Shown: positions 1-8,839 of the stretch, piece after piece
Position numbering within the stretch: the stretch's first letter is position 1
Layout of the letters: each line of letters opens with the position of its first letter
The notes under the pieces: model-generated
What the model was told of the DNA's origin: nothing
The model's database searches: none
Seen by the model: the letters and a program-made list of their open reading frames with translations, nothing else
Translations under genes and position numbers: made by a program
Origin: Bacillus manliponensis
GTDB lineage: Bacteria > Bacillota > Bacilli > Bacillales > Bacillaceae_G
Length of the DNA: 64,000 nucleotides
Assembly: GCF_000712595.1 (NCBI RefSeq)
Contig: NZ_JOTN01000007.1
Coordinates: 124,001-188,000 of the forward strand
Reading direction: 5' to 3'

Positions 1-929
1 TTATTGCTCACCACCCACTTATTTTCCGTCCTTTAAAGGCGATTCAAACAGATCAAGCGTACGGCAGAATTATTGAGAAGTGTATAAAACAAGATATTGC
101 AATTTATGCAGCTCATACGAATGTAGATATTGCTAAAGGCGGTGTAAATGATTTACTCGCAGAGGCATTAGAGCTAGAAAAAACAGAAGTATTAGTGCCG
201 ACGTATGCAGAAGAAATGAAAAAATTAGTTGTGTTTGTTCCAGCTGCACATGCTGATGCTGTAAGAGCAGCGATTGGAAATTCAGGAGCAGGTCATATCG
301 GCAATTATAGCCATTGTACGTTTAATAGCGAAGGCACAGGTACATTCAGACCTGAAGATGGGACAAACCCGTATATCGGGCAAGTAGGACAGTTAGAAAG
401 TGTTCAAGAAGTACGTATAGAAACAATTATTCCTGCTTCACTGCAACGTAAAGTAATAAAAGCAATGGTGGCTGCTCATCCGTATGAAGAAGTGGCTTAC
501 GATGTTTATCCGCTTGAGAATAAGGGAGAAACATTAGGACTTGGAAAAATTGGTTATTTAAAAAATGAAATGACGTTAGAACAATTTGCAGAGCATGTAA
601 AAGTGTCGCTTGATGTAAAAGGTGTGCGTGTTGTTGGTGCATTACATGATACAGTAAAAAAGGTAGCCGTCCTTGGTGGGGACGGAAATAAATATATAAA
701 TCAAGCGAAATTTAAAGGAGCAGACGTGTACGTGACAGGTGATATGTACTATCATGTTGCACATGATGCAATGATGCTTGGATTAAATATTGTAGACCCA
801 GGTCACAATGTAGAAAAAGTGATGAAACAAGGTGTGCAAAAACAATTGCAGCAAAAAGTAGATGAGAAGAAATTAGCCGTAAATATTCATGCTTCTATTC
901 TCCATACAGATCCATTTACGTTTATGTAA
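1..929 (+). CDS. yqfO: Nif3-like dinuclear metal-centre protein (YqfO), 5' partial
   Basis: The reading frame is open from the first bases of the window, so the start lies upstream; the GTG at 195 is internal. The visible part begins with IAHHPLIFRPLK, which is the metal-binding HHP segment of the NIF3/DUF34 family, followed by AAHTNVD, another conserved metal-ligand stretch. The middle (about residues 70-180 of the visible part) is the inserted PII/CutA-like domain found in Bacillus YqfO, and the C-terminal part resumes the NIF3 fold with GDMYYHVAHDAM and DPGHNVEK. The family forms hexamers with a two-metal site; a GTP-cyclohydrolase-like role has been suggested but the physiological reaction is unsettled. 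The gene converges on ispH with a shared terminator. Confidence 0.95.
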   Translation, partial: IAHHPLIFRPLKAIQTDQAYGRIIEKCIKQDIAIYAAHTNVDIAKGGVNDLLAEALELEKTEVLVPTYAEEMKKLVVFVPAAHADAVRAAIGNSGAGHIGNYSHCTFNSEGTGTFRPEDGTNPYIGQVGQLESVQEVRIETIIPASLQRKVIKAMVAAHPYEEVAYDVYPLENKGETLGLGKIGYLKNEMTLEQFAEHVKVSLDVKGVRVVGALHDTVKKVAVLGGDGNKYINQAKFKGADVYVTGDMYYHVAHDAMMLGLNIVDPGHNVEKVMKQGVQKQLQQKVDEKKLAVNIHASILHTDPFTFM

Positions 930-930
930 A

Positions 931-967
931 AAAATCCGTTACTTCAATTTGAAGTAACGGATTTTTT
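931..967. terminator. Bidirectional terminator between nif3 and ispH
   Basis: A 13-bp perfect stem (AATCCGTTACTTC and its complement) with a 5-nt loop is flanked by A-run and T-run, so it can stop transcription from both the nif3-type gene and ispH. The T-run lies next to the ispH stop codon. Confidence 0.9.
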
Positions 968-1911
968 TATTTCTTTTGTTTTACACGTGGTAAAATCTTT
1001 TGAAGTGGAACCTTTCGTTTACGCTCCCAAGTAGCGGGACTCATTGGATCATATTGCTCAAAGAAAGCAATTACTTCTTTTGTAATTGGTGTTGGAGTTG
1101 AAGCGCCTGCTGTAATTGCAACTGTTTCAACGCCTTGTAGCCATTCTAACTGAATTTCACTTACGTCCGCAATTCGGTACGCTGTTGTACTTGCGATTTC
1201 TTGTGATACTTGTGCTAAGCGGTTAGAGTTATTACTTTTTGGATCGCCAACAACAATTGTTAAGTCAGCTACGCCTGCTTGTTTAGCAACAGCTTCTTGA
1301 CGAACTTGTGTTGCTAAGCAAATCTCTTTATGGAATTCAGCTGTTGGGAATTTCTCTTGAATTTTTTCCATAATAAGCTGTACATCCCATTGGCTCATTG
1401 TTGTTTGGTTTGTTACTAAAATTTTATCTGTTGGAATTTCAAGTGTGTCTAGGTCTTCTGCTTTTTCGATGAGATGAACAATCTCCGGAGCAATACCAAC
1501 AGCACCTTCAGGTTCAGGATGTCCCTTTTTTCCGATATAGATAATATGGTAGCCTTCTTCTTTTTTCTCAGCAATTAAATCGTGTGTTTTTGTTACATCT
1601 GGGCATGTCGCATCAATGGTTGTTAAACCCTTCTCTTTTGCACGTTTCTTTACTTCTGGAGATACACCGTGTGCTGTAAAGATAACAGTACCAGAATCAA
1701 TTTGTTCTAAAATTTCTAAGCGGTTTGGACCATCTAACGTAATGATGCCATCTTCTTCAAATGCATCTGTAACGTGTTTGTTATGCACAATCATACCTAA
1801 AATGTAGATTGGTCTTGGTAATGTTTTATCAAGCGCTGCATTGCGCGCGATAACCATCGCATCGACAACTCCGTAGCAGTAGCCGCGAGGGGAAATTTTA
1901 ACAATCTTCAT
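967..1911 (-). CDS. ispH: 4-hydroxy-3-methylbut-2-enyl diphosphate reductase IspH
   Basis: IspH (LytB) makes IPP and DMAPP from HMBPP in the last step of the MEP isoprenoid pathway using a [4Fe-4S] cluster. The three cluster cysteines are visible at Cys12 (PRGYCYG), Cys103 (DATCPDVTK) and Cys198 ([10 protein letters not shown]), with substrate-site histidines in IVHNKHV and TAHGVSP and the PEPEGAVG segment. Length 314 aa is normal for the Bacillus type. The start ATG has an AAAGGAGAGG ribosome binding site about 7 nt upstream. It is transcribed from its own near-consensus promoter, which overlaps the end of the upstream vrrA-type gene. The partner enzyme IspG lies about 7 kb away in this window. 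Confidence 0.97.
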   Translation of the reverse strand: MKIVKISPRGYCYGVVDAMVIARNAALDKTLPRPIYILGMIVHNKHVTDAFEEDGIITLDGPNRLEILEQIDSGTVIFTAHGVSPEVKKRAKEKGLTTIDATCPDVTKTHDLIAEKKEEGYHIIYIGKKGHPEPEGAVGIAPEIVHLIEKAEDLDTLEIPTDKILVTNQTTMSQWDVQLIMEKIQEKFPTAEFHKEICLATQVRQEAVAKQAGVADLTIVVGDPKSNNSNRLAQVSQEIASTTAYRIADVSEIQLEWLQGVETVAITAGASTPTPITKEVIAFFEQYDPMSPATWERKRKVPLQKILPRVKQKK

Positions 1912-1966
1912 GAAATCAATCCTCTCCTTTATTCAAGGAATCGTTTTGTAAAGTAAACCTTTTACC

Positions 1967-1995
1967 ATTATAAAGGAGGAGAGGACAGATGACAA
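1967..1995 (-). promoter_or_regulatory. Sigma-A promoter of ispH
   Basis: On the minus strand TTGTCA (1990-1995) is followed after exactly 17 nt by TATAAT (1967-1972), one mismatch from the consensus pair. It lies between the vrrA stop codon and the ispH ribosome binding site; transcription would start near 1960. Confidence 0.85.
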
Positions 1996-2002
1996 AGAAA
2001 TG

Positions 2003-2689
2003 TTATACGTATAATTTTGGCTTTGATGTAGGAATAGGAGCTACAATGGGTTCTTCTTTTACCTCTATTTCTGTGACAGGTGTCTTCTTTCTTTTCCTCT
2101 TCTTAGTCGGAGCCTTAGGAGAAGGAGCTACAGAAGTTTTTTCTTTTTTAGGCTCTTCTGTCACATCTTGCTTCGTTTCCGTAGCTTCTTCTGCCGAATC
2201 ATTGCTCGACGTGAAAATTTTCATTAAGCTTGGAATGCTACGAACGAGAGGTGTATATTGCTCGACAACTGGACCAACGGATTGGGCAACTTGAACAACT
2301 TTTTCGACGTTGTTTAACATGCCGGTTGGATTTGAAATTAAATTTGAGAAAAAGGTACCAATCCCGCTCGAAGTGCCTTCTGCACTTCCCCTTGTTTCGT
2401 TGTGATTTATCATTTTAGTCTCGGATCTCATCATTTGAGGTTGTTGCATCATTTGTTGACCACCTAAATATTGTGGCTGTTGTTGATATGGCATGTAAGG
2501 GTGTTGACTAAGCTGTCTATAAGGTGGCATCATTTGCATAAATGGTGCTGCGGGGTCATGTTTTTTAAATAATTTTGCTAATAAACCTTTCTTTTTTGGA
2601 ACAAATGGTGGCATGCTATAATTAGGGTAGGGCATATAACGCGGTTGTTGCTGCATGTGCATTGGCTGTATAGGAGAGTTCTGATACAT
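2003..2689 (-). CDS. vrrA: VrrA/YqfQ family protein (low-complexity, Pro/Gln/Met/Tyr-rich)
   Basis: A 228-aa protein in the position of B. subtilis yqfQ, between ispH and cshB. Residues 1-90 are rich in Pro, Gln, Met and Tyr (MQQQPRYMPYPNYSMPPF, MPYQQQPQYLGGQQMMQQ), with a short basic patch KKKGLLAKLFKKHDP. Residues 105-165 look helical, and the C-terminus is a Lys/Pro/Glu-rich tail with KAPTKKRKRKK. The vrrA locus of B. anthracis carries a 12-bp tandem repeat encoding Gln-Tyr-Gln-Gln units in this region; here only degenerate remains are visible around 2465-2500, so the tract is contracted. The ribosome binding site AAAGGAGG is good. Function is unknown; the composition resembles spore coat proteins. 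Confidence 0.85.
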   Translation of the reverse strand: MYQNSPIQPMHMQQQPRYMPYPNYSMPPFVPKKKGLLAKLFKKHDPAAPFMQMMPPYRQLSQHPYMPYQQQPQYLGGQQMMQQPQMMRSETKMINHNETRGSAEGTSSGIGTFFSNLISNPTGMLNNVEKVVQVAQSVGPVVEQYTPLVRSIPSLMKIFTSSNDSAEEATETKQDVTEEPKKEKTSVAPSPKAPTKKRKRKKTPVTEIEVKEEPIVAPIPTSKPKLYV

Positions 2690-3014
2690 AAGAGAAATCC
2701 TCCTTTCTCAGATTAGGTATATACACTACAGTATGCAATTGTAAGGGAGAAGGTTAGTTATTATACATAAAGTCCACTTTCGTTGTTAGTTGAAAAAACT
2801 TATACAACTTATGTAAAATGAGACTGGTCTTTTTCTTCTTTCTTTGTGTTTTGTATGACTATGATAATGTATGGATGAAAGCTCTACCAGTCGTAAAAAG
2901 AGTGCTTTTCCGTTGTAAACAAAAACTAAAGATAGATTTTACGCCAGGATTTCGATATAATGTTAACTTGACTGATTTGTGACCGCAGTAGAAATAAGAA
3001 AGAAGGTGTAACAT
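2690..3014. promoter_or_regulatory. Divergent intergenic region vrrA / cshB
   Basis: This 325-bp spacer holds no ORF. For cshB on the plus strand TATAAT is at 2956-2961 with a weak -35 (TAGATT, 2933-2938) 17 nt upstream. For vrrA on the minus strand, CATACTGTA (plus 2727-2735) lies 17 nt from AAC (2753-2755), which fits the sigma-K pattern (AC, 16-17 nt, CATAnnnTA). Both promoter calls are tentative. Confidence 0.4.
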
Positions 3015-4328
3015 ATGACAGAACAAACATTTACACAATATGATTTTAAACCATTTTTAATAGATGCGATTCGTGAATTACGTTTTTCAGAGCCTACGGA
3101 AATTCAACAAAAGATTTTCCCAGTTGTAAAAAAGGGAGTTAGTGTTATTGGACAATCTCAAACAGGTTCGGGTAAGACGCATGCGTATTTAATTCCAACT
3201 TTAAACCGAATTGATGCGAGTAAAGAAGAAGTGCAGCTTGTCATTACAGCTCCAACTCGTGAGTTAGCGCAGCAAATTCACCAAGAGGTCGTGAAATTAA
3301 CAAAGTTTTGTGAAGAAGATCGTATGATCACAGCTCGTTGCTTTATTGGAGGAACAGATAAACAACGTTCGATTGAGAAGTTAAAAACACAACCTCACGT
3401 CGTTGTAGGGACGCCAGGTCGTATTAAAGATTTAGTGGAAGAGCAAGCTTTATTTGTGCATAAGGCTTCTGCTATTGTTGTTGATGAAGCGGACTTAATG
3501 CTAGATATGGGGTTCATTCATGATGTAGATAAAATTGCGGCTCGTATGCCAAAAAATTTACAAATGCTTGTATTCTCAGCTACGATTCCACAAAAGTTAA
3601 AGCCATTCATGAAGAAATATATGGAAAATCCAGAACATATTCATATCAATCCAAAACAAGTTACAGCTGTGAATTTAGAGCACTATTTAATTCCAGCAAA
3701 ACATCGCAATAAAATTGCGTTAGTGAAAGATATGTTACTTCAATATCAGCCATATTTAGCAATCGTCTTCACAAATACAAAGAAAATGGCTGATGAAGTA
3801 GCAGATGGTTTAGCAGAGCGTGGTTTAAAGGTTGGTCGTATTCACGGAGACTTATCGCCGCGTGAGCGTAAAAAAATGATGAAGCAAATTCGTGATTTAG
3901 AATTCCAATACATTGTAGCAACTGACTTAGCAGCACGTGGAATTGATATTGAAGGGATCAGTCACGTAATTAACTACGAACTTCCGTCTGATTTAGACTT
4001 CTTTACTCACCGTGTAGGCCGAACAGCTCGTGCCGGCTATTCTGGTATTGCAGCAACACTATATCATCCAGCAGATGAAGAAGCTTTAGATCGTTTAGAG
4101 AAGCAACGTAACATTGAGTTCCATCACGTAGATTTAAAAGGAGATGAGTGGGTAGATTTAGGACCACGTCATCGTCGTAAAAATCGTAAAAAGCAAGGTA
4201 ACGCGGAACTTGAGGTTATGGCAACAAAAGTTGTGAAAAAGCCGAAAAAAGTGAAACCGGGTTATAAGAAAAAGCTAGAAGCACAGCGTGAAAAAGTGAA
4301 GAAAAAGTATAGTGGTAAAAAGAGATAA
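3015..4328 (+). CDS. cshB: DEAD-box ATP-dependent RNA helicase CshB
   Basis: A 437-aa helicase with the DEAD-box motifs in order: Walker A SQTGSGKT (about residue 48), APTRELA, TPGR, DEAD (about 158), SAT (about 190), then in the second RecA domain the motifs around ARGIDIEG and HRVGRTAR. A lysine/arginine-rich tail of about 60 residues ([13 protein letters not shown]) follows and is likely RNA-binding. In Bacillus, CshB (YqfR) takes part in RNA remodelling during cold adaptation and in ribosome or mRNA turnover. Gene order matches B. subtilis yqfR. The start ATG follows AGAAGGTG. The gene ends in its own intrinsic terminator. Confidence 0.95.
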   Translation: MTEQTFTQYDFKPFLIDAIRELRFSEPTEIQQKIFPVVKKGVSVIGQSQTGSGKTHAYLIPTLNRIDASKEEVQLVITAPTRELAQQIHQEVVKLTKFCEEDRMITARCFIGGTDKQRSIEKLKTQPHVVVGTPGRIKDLVEEQALFVHKASAIVVDEADLMLDMGFIHDVDKIAARMPKNLQMLVFSATIPQKLKPFMKKYMENPEHIHINPKQVTAVNLEHYLIPAKHRNKIALVKDMLLQYQPYLAIVFTNTKKMADEVADGLAERGLKVGRIHGDLSPRERKKMMKQIRDLEFQYIVATDLAARGIDIEGISHVINYELPSDLDFFTHRVGRTARAGYSGIAATLYHPADEEALDRLEKQRNIEFHHVDLKGDEWVDLGPRHRRKNRKKQGNAELEVMATKVVKKPKKVKPGYKKKLEAQREKVKKKYSGKKR

Positions 4329-4349
4329 GGGATTTCCTTATCTTTTTTC
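4323..4349 (+). terminator. Intrinsic terminator after cshB
   Basis: An 8-bp stem (AGATAAGG / CCTTATCT) with loop GATTT overlaps the stop codon and is followed by TTTTTT. Confidence 0.8.
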
Positions 4350-4425
4350 TTTTGGAGCACTTTGCTTCACATTTCTACAAATTATGCTATTATTATACCT
4401 ATTGCATGAAGAAGAGGTGGTTATA

Positions 4426-5319
4426 TTGAAAATTGGATCTCACGTTTCAATGAGTGGAAAGAAAATGTTATTAGCAGCAAGTGAAGAGGCTGTTTCTTAC
4501 GGTGCAACAACATTTATGATTTACACAGGAGCACCGCAAAATACGAGAAGAAAACCAATTGAAGATTTAAATATAGAAGCTGGTCGTAAACATATGGAGC
4601 AAAATGGGATTGAAGAAATCATTGTACATGCTCCTTACATTATTAACATTGCGAACACAATTAAACCAGAAACGTTTCAGTTAGGTGTAGATTTCCTTCG
4701 CATGGAAATTGAAAGAACAGAAGCGTTAGGTGCAGCAACGCAAATCGTCCTTCATCCAGGAGCGCATGTTGGTGCAGGAGCTGATGCAGGAATTAAAAAG
4801 ATTATTGAAGGTTTAAATGAAGTGTTAACACCAGAGCAGCGCGTTCATATTGCATTAGAAACAATGGCCGGAAAAGGAACGGAATGTGGCCGTAGTTTTG
4901 ACGAAATTGCGAAAATTATTGACGGAGTTAAGCTTAATGAAAAGTTGTCCGTTTGCTTTGATACGTGTCATACACATGATGCGGGCTATGATATTGTAAA
5001 TGACTTTGATGGCGTATTAAACGAATTCGATAAAATTGTTGGGATTGACCGTCTACAAGTGTTGCATATTAATGATAGTAAAAATGTACGTGGAGCAGGG
5101 AAAGACCGCCATGAAAATATTGGATTTGGTCATATTGGATATAAAGCGTTATATCATATTGTCCATCACCCACAATTACAGCATGTGCCGAAAATTTTAG
5201 AAACGCCGTATGTAGGTGAAGATAAAAACGACAAAAAAGCACCATATAAATTCGAAATTGAAATGTTCAAGAACGGTACGTTTGATGAAGGTATTTTAGA
5301 GAAGATAAAAGCACAGTAA
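4426..5319 (+). CDS. nfo: Endonuclease IV (AP endonuclease)
   Basis: Nfo cuts DNA 5' of abasic sites in base excision repair with a trinuclear zinc centre on a TIM barrel. Family motifs are visible: [11 protein letters not shown] at the N-terminus, [52 protein letters not shown] and LETPYVG, which carry the His, Asp and Glu metal ligands. The TTG at 4426 is chosen as start because AGAGGTGG lies 5 nt upstream and it gives 297 aa, the normal size. The 38 residues upstream in frame do not fit the family and run back into the cshB terminator. B. subtilis yqfS is at the same position. Confidence 0.96.
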   Translation: MKIGSHVSMSGKKMLLAASEEAVSYGATTFMIYTGAPQNTRRKPIEDLNIEAGRKHMEQNGIEEIIVHAPYIINIANTIKPETFQLGVDFLRMEIERTEALGAATQIVLHPGAHVGAGADAGIKKIIEGLNEVLTPEQRVHIALETMAGKGTECGRSFDEIAKIIDGVKLNEKLSVCFDTCHTHDAGYDIVNDFDGVLNEFDKIVGIDRLQVLHINDSKNVRGAGKDRHENIGFGHIGYKALYHIVHHPQLQHVPKILETPYVGEDKNDKKAPYKFEIEMFKNGTFDEGILEKIKAQ

Positions 5320-5343
5320 GGAGGGGGATCCCCTCCTTATTTT
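5317..5343. terminator. Bidirectional terminator between nfo and DUF2624 gene
   Basis: TAAGGAGGGG and CCCCTCCTTA flank a GATC centre. The stem includes the stop codons of both convergent genes, a compact arrangement. Confidence 0.8.
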
Positions 5344-5591
5344 AGTAGTTGTTGAAATAACGTATTTACTTTTTGCGCTGTAGCTGATGAAGTTACTTTT
5401 GCTATTTGCTGTAATAACAGCAACCTTGAATCTGGATCATAAATATTAATGTTTTTTCCTTGAATGAGGGTAACAATTTGTTCGGCTTGTTCAGGTGTAA
5501 TGGATACTTTATATTCTTTGCTGTATTTTAACAATTCTTTTGGTGTCATGTTGTTTAATTTTTTGTTGACGAGCTGTTGAATTATATTCAT
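5337..5591 (-). CDS. yqfT: DUF2624 family protein (YqfT-like)
   Basis: A small soluble protein of 84 aa beginning MNIIQQLVNKKLNNMTPKELL and ending with a leucine-rich helix. It sits between nfo and the YitT gene exactly as yqfT does in B. subtilis, and the sequence fits the DUF2624 family, which has no known function. The start used is the second in-frame ATG (5591), because AAAGGGGAC lies 7-8 nt upstream of it; the ATG six codons earlier is part of that ribosome binding site. The protein looks entirely helical, with alternating charged and hydrophobic residues and no signal peptide or membrane segment. Confidence 0.8.
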   Translation of the reverse strand: MNIIQQLVNKKLNNMTPKELLKYSKEYKVSITPEQAEQIVTLIQGKNINIYDPDSRLLLLQQIAKVTSSATAQKVNTLFQQLLK

Positions 5592-5691
5592 ATTGTAGTC
5601 CCCTTTCATGACATGTATATCCGAATATATGTAGGGACAGCTTGTATATATTCCAGTGAAAAGGGTTTTCCTCTTAGGGAAAGTAGAGCTA

Positions 5692-5700
5692 TGTTATAAT
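5692..5700 (+). promoter_or_regulatory. Extended -10 promoter of the YitT-family gene
   Basis: TG-T-TATAAT lies 42 bp before the start codon. No good -35 is seen, which is acceptable for an extended -10 promoter. Confidence 0.6.
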
Positions 5701-5741
5701 AGAAGAAGTAAAATACATAAAAAACAATATAGGGAGGTATT

Positions 5742-6620
5742 ATGGAGAAAAAACAGCATAAAAAAGAAAGTGCAGCTCATATTTTATATCGCTTAATAAT
5801 GATCATCTTTGGTGCTGGTTGTGCGGCGGTATCAATCGAATTGTTTTTAATGCCAAATAAAATTATTGACGGCGGTATTATAGGTGTTTCCCTCATATTA
5901 GATTATTTAACGCCAACTGTTTGGTGGTTAAGTTTTTCCACTTTAGTCGTAGTCCTCAACTTACCGTTTATGTATTCAGGGTATAAACAAATTGGTAAGA
6001 CATTTATGTTATCTACAATCTTTGGTATTGTTTGTTTAGCGTTCATTGAATCGCTGCTGCATGGCGTAGATCCCTTTACAACGGATCCGATTTTAGCAAC
6101 TGTATTTGGTGGGCTTATTTTAGGTGTTGGTGTAGGTATTGTTATTCGCCATGGTGGTTCATTAGATGGAACAGAAATTATGGGTATTTTATTAACGAAG
6201 AAACTCCCGTTTTCTGTCGGTGAGTTTGTGATGTTTGTGAACTTATTTATTTTTACATGGGCAGCATTTGTGTTTGGGGTTGAACAGGCGATGTACTCTG
6301 TTATGACGTATTATATTGCTTTCAAAACAATTGATATTGTGATTCAAGGTTTAGATGAAACAAAGGCTGTTATTATTGTTTCAGATTATTATGAAGAAGT
6401 TTCAAATGCCATTTTACACCGCCTAGGACGGGGAACAACAAAACTTGTAGGTAAAGGCGGTTATACAGATCAAGAAAAAGAAGTGATTTATGCAGTTGTT
6501 ACTCGTTTAGAAGTAACGAAATTAAAAGCACTTGTACATGAAGTTGATGAAAAGGCCTTTATTACAATTATGAATACACAAGAAGTAAAAGGTGCAAAAT
6601 TTAAATCAGCAATTCATTAA
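5742..6620 (+). CDS. yqfU: YitT family membrane protein with C-terminal DUF2179 domain (YqfU-like)
   Basis: A 292-aa protein with five to six hydrophobic segments in residues 15-205 (for example [17 protein letters not shown] and [18 protein letters not shown]) followed by a soluble DUF2179 domain at about 215-290 ([29 protein letters not shown]). This is the standard YitT/UPF0750 layout. Transport substrate and role are not known. AGGGAGG precedes the ATG by 6 nt. It is monocistronic, with an extended -10 promoter upstream and a terminator downstream. B. subtilis yqfU is at the same place. Confidence 0.9.
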   Translation: MEKKQHKKESAAHILYRLIMIIFGAGCAAVSIELFLMPNKIIDGGIIGVSLILDYLTPTVWWLSFSTLVVVLNLPFMYSGYKQIGKTFMLSTIFGIVCLAFIESLLHGVDPFTTDPILATVFGGLILGVGVGIVIRHGGSLDGTEIMGILLTKKLPFSVGEFVMFVNLFIFTWAAFVFGVEQAMYSVMTYYIAFKTIDIVIQGLDETKAVIIVSDYYEEVSNAILHRLGRGTTKLVGKGGYTDQEKEVIYAVVTRLEVTKLKALVHEVDEKAFITIMNTQEVKGAKFKSAIH

Positions 6621-6648
6621 AAGCAGAGAGATTTTCTCTGCTTTTTGT
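6621..6648 (+). terminator. Intrinsic terminator after YitT gene
   Basis: AAGCAGAGA and TCTCTGCTT form a stem directly after the stop codon, followed by TTTTTG. Confidence 0.85.
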
Positions 6649-6688
6649 TATAATAAAGAGGTTTGTATAAAGTAAGTATGTAAATTGG

Positions 6689-6751
6689 TTTACAACCCTT
6701 ACCGAAGTATAATATAATGCAAACAGTAGTAAATCGGAATCATTCTGAATT
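6689..6751 (+). promoter_or_regulatory. znuC-znuB-zur promoter with Zur box
   Basis: TTTACA (6689-6694) and TATAAT (6713-6718) are 18 nt apart. Just downstream, 6731-6751 matches the Bacillus Zur operator (AAATCGTAATnATTACGATTT) at 17 of 20 fixed positions as AAATCGGAATCATTCTGAAT plus T. Its place over the transcription start fits repression by the zinc-loaded Zur encoded in the same operon. Confidence 0.85.
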
Positions 6752-6767
6752 GAATAGGTGAGAGAAC

Positions 6768-7541
6768 ATGAAATATATATTAGAAATAGAAGACCTCACG
6801 TTTCGTTATGAAGATCGAAATGTGCTAGAACATATTAATTTACAGGTTCCGAATGGAGCTTTTTTAGGTTTAGTAGGACCAAATGGTTCAGGGAAATCGA
6901 CATTATTAAAATGCATATTAGGCATTTTGAAACCGAAGGAAGGGAATATTCGGTTATTTGGCATTGATAGCAAAAAGTTTAAAGACTGGAATAAAGTTGG
7001 ATATGTTTCTCAAAAAGCAAACAGTTTTAACTCTGGTTTCCCAGCAACTGTGTTTGAGGTTGTTTCGATGGGGCTTGTTTCAAAAAAAGGTTTATTTCGT
7101 TTCTTAACGAAAGCGGATAAGGAGAAAGTGAAAGAAGCGATTGCCAATGTTGGTATGAGTGATTTTATAGACCGAAATATTGGAGAGCTTTCTGGTGGAC
7201 AGCAGCAGCGTGTTTTCATTGCACGTGCACTTGTAAGTAATCCGCAGCTCTTAATTTTAGACGAGCCTACTGTCGGGATCGATGTGAAAAATGTAGAGAG
7301 TTTTTATGACATGTTAGAGCATTTAAATAAACACTTAGGGATTACACTCATTCTTGTCACACACGATATGGGAGCTGTCACAGAAAAGGTTACACACGTT
7401 GCTTGTTTAAACCAACATTTACATTTCCACGGAAATGTTGAAGCATTCCAAGAGCTAGAAGATGCAGAAATGTCATTATTATATGGACATCATGTTCATC
7501 GCCTGAAGCATGATCATGAGCATCATGGAGGGGTACGATGA
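6768..7541 (+). CDS. znuC: Zinc ABC transporter ATPase ZnuC/AdcC
   Basis: A 257-aa ABC ATPase with Walker A GPNGSGKST (about residue 39), signature LSGGQQQR, Walker B LLILDEPTVGID and the switch histidine in LVTHDMG. The C-terminus is rich in histidine (GHHVHRLKHDHEHHGG), typical of metal transporter ATPases and possibly zinc-binding. It is the first gene of a three-gene operon with the permease and the zinc repressor and overlaps the permease start by 4 nt. The Zur box upstream supports zinc rather than manganese as substrate. No gene for the substrate-binding lipoprotein ZnuA is in the window, so it must be encoded elsewhere. Confidence 0.93.
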   Translation: MKYILEIEDLTFRYEDRNVLEHINLQVPNGAFLGLVGPNGSGKSTLLKCILGILKPKEGNIRLFGIDSKKFKDWNKVGYVSQKANSFNSGFPATVFEVVSMGLVSKKGLFRFLTKADKEKVKEAIANVGMSDFIDRNIGELSGGQQQRVFIARALVSNPQLLILDEPTVGIDVKNVESFYDMLEHLNKHLGITLILVTHDMGAVTEKVTHVACLNQHLHFHGNVEAFQELEDAEMSLLYGHHVHRLKHDHEHHGGVR

Positions 7542-8371
7542 TACAAGATTTTTTACAATATGATTTTTTACGAAATTCTTTATATGCAGGTGTTTTAATT
7601 GGATTTGTTGCTCCGCTTCTTGGTGTGTTTGTTGTGATTCGTCGTCTTTCTCTTATTGCCGACGCTCTTAGTCACGTGACATTATCAGGTATTGCCGCGA
7701 GCTTATTATTAGAAAAAACGATTTTTGTTGGTGGTTTTTTAAATCCACTATACATGGGGATGATTTTTTCAATTGGTGGCGCACTACTAATTGAAAGGTT
7801 ACGTACTGTATATAAGCATTACCAAGAGTTAGCCATTCCGATTATTTTATCAGCAGGAATTGGTGTTGGTGTAATTTTCATTTCACTTGCAGATGGATTT
7901 AATACAGATTTGTTTAGTTACTTGTTTGGTAGTGTGAGTGCGGTAACGAGCGGTGATTTATTGATTATTGGTATTGTCGCAATTATCGTTACAGCGACAA
8001 TTATTTTATTATATAAAGAGCTGTTTTTATTATCATTTGATGAAGAGTATGCAGTAGCAACCGGACTTAGAGCAAAATGGCTTCATTTTATCTTTATTGT
8101 CCTAGTCGCGCTTGTTATTGCGGTTTCAATGCGTGTCGTCGGAATACTGCTTGTTTCATCATTAATGACTTTGCCTGTTGCAGCTAGTATTCGCATTGCA
8201 AAAGGCTTTAAACAAACAATTCTCTTTTCTATTATTTTTGGAGAAATCGCTGTAATTGGTGGAATGTTATCTGCTTATCAGCTTGATTTAGCTCCGGGCG
8301 GAACAATTGTTATGTTATCGGTTCTTATTTTAATTGGTGCAATCTTATGGAAGAAGAAAAAAACTGCATAA
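7538..8371 (+). CDS. znuB: Zinc ABC transporter permease ZnuB/AdcB
   Basis: A 277-aa permease of the ABC-3 family with about eight membrane segments. [19 protein letters not shown] near residue 35-55 is the conserved cytoplasmic stretch of this family, and [21 protein letters not shown] the second. It works with ZnuC to import Zn2+ and starts inside the end of znuC (ATGATA), which implies translational coupling. The stop codon is 13 nt before the zur start. The alternative substrates of this permease family are Mn2+ and Fe2+, but the Zur operator and the zur gene in the same operon argue for zinc. Confidence 0.93.
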   Translation: MIQDFLQYDFLRNSLYAGVLIGFVAPLLGVFVVIRRLSLIADALSHVTLSGIAASLLLEKTIFVGGFLNPLYMGMIFSIGGALLIERLRTVYKHYQELAIPIILSAGIGVGVIFISLADGFNTDLFSYLFGSVSAVTSGDLLIIGIVAIIVTATIILLYKELFLLSFDEEYAVATGLRAKWLHFIFIVLVALVIAVSMRVVGILLVSSLMTLPVAASIRIAKGFKQTILFSIIFGEIAVIGGMLSAYQLDLAPGGTIVMLSVLILIGAILWKKKKTA

Positions 8372-8384
8372 AGTAGGGATAGTT

Positions 8385-8798
8385 ATGAATCTGACAGAAG
8401 CTTTACACCTTATGAAAGAGAAGGGGTATAAACATACTGGAAAGCGCGAAGAGATGCTTCGTGTCTTTGCTGTTCACAATCGTTATTTAACGGCAAAAGA
8501 CGTTTTGGAACATATGAAGGATGATTATCCTGGTTTAAGTTTTGATACGATATACCGTAATTTAACAGTATTTGTAGAGATTGGTGTGCTAGAGCAAACA
8601 GAATTAAATGGAGAGAAACATTTTCGTTTTAAATGCTCCGTTACAGAACATCATCATCATTTTATTTGTTTAGACTGCGGGGGAACGAAAGAAATTACCG
8701 CATGTCCAATGGATGTAATGAACAAAGATTTCTCAGGATATGAAGTAACGGGACATAAGTTTGAAATATACGGTCGTTGTCCAAAGTGTGCACAATAA
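8385..8798 (+). CDS. zur: Zinc uptake regulator Zur (Fur family)
   Basis: A 137-aa Fur-family repressor. Residues 1-80 form the winged helix ([19 protein letters not shown] is the recognition region); the C-terminal dimer domain has [14 protein letters not shown] and CPKC, giving the metal-site histidines and the two CxxC pairs of the structural zinc site. The ATG at 8385 is preceded by AGTAGGGA and gives the normal family length; the longer in-frame start at 8334 would overlap znuB and lacks a ribosome binding site. In B. subtilis, zur (yqfV) is at the same map position but without the transporter genes. The operon is autoregulated by the box at 6731-6751. Confidence 0.95.
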   Translation: MNLTEALHLMKEKGYKHTGKREEMLRVFAVHNRYLTAKDVLEHMKDDYPGLSFDTIYRNLTVFVEIGVLEQTELNGEKHFRFKCSVTEHHHHFICLDCGGTKEITACPMDVMNKDFSGYEVTGHKFEIYGRCPKCAQ

Positions 8799-8836
8799 AA
8801 AAGCTTGTTGGTTATATAACCAACAAGCTTTTTTAT
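8799..8836. terminator. Bidirectional terminator between zur and ispG
   Basis: A nearly uninterrupted palindrome, AAAGCTTGTTGGTTA and its complement around a short centre, flanked by A and T runs, serves both convergent genes. Confidence 0.9.
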
Positions 8837-8839
8837 TGT

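Noticed and set aside
1989-2294. Plus-strand ORF of 101 codons with a perfect-looking ribosome binding site
   Set aside because: It lies wholly antisense to the end of vrrA, and the purine stretch is the reverse of the ispH promoter spacer; the amino acid sequence is low-complexity and typical of antisense translation.
2460-2510. 12-bp vrrA tandem repeat
   Set aside because: Only single, diverged Gln/Tyr units can be read; no tandem array is present.
4312-4425. 38-codon N-terminal extension of endonuclease IV
   Set aside because: It overlaps the cshB end and terminator; the TTG at 4426 has a good ribosome binding site and gives the normal family length.
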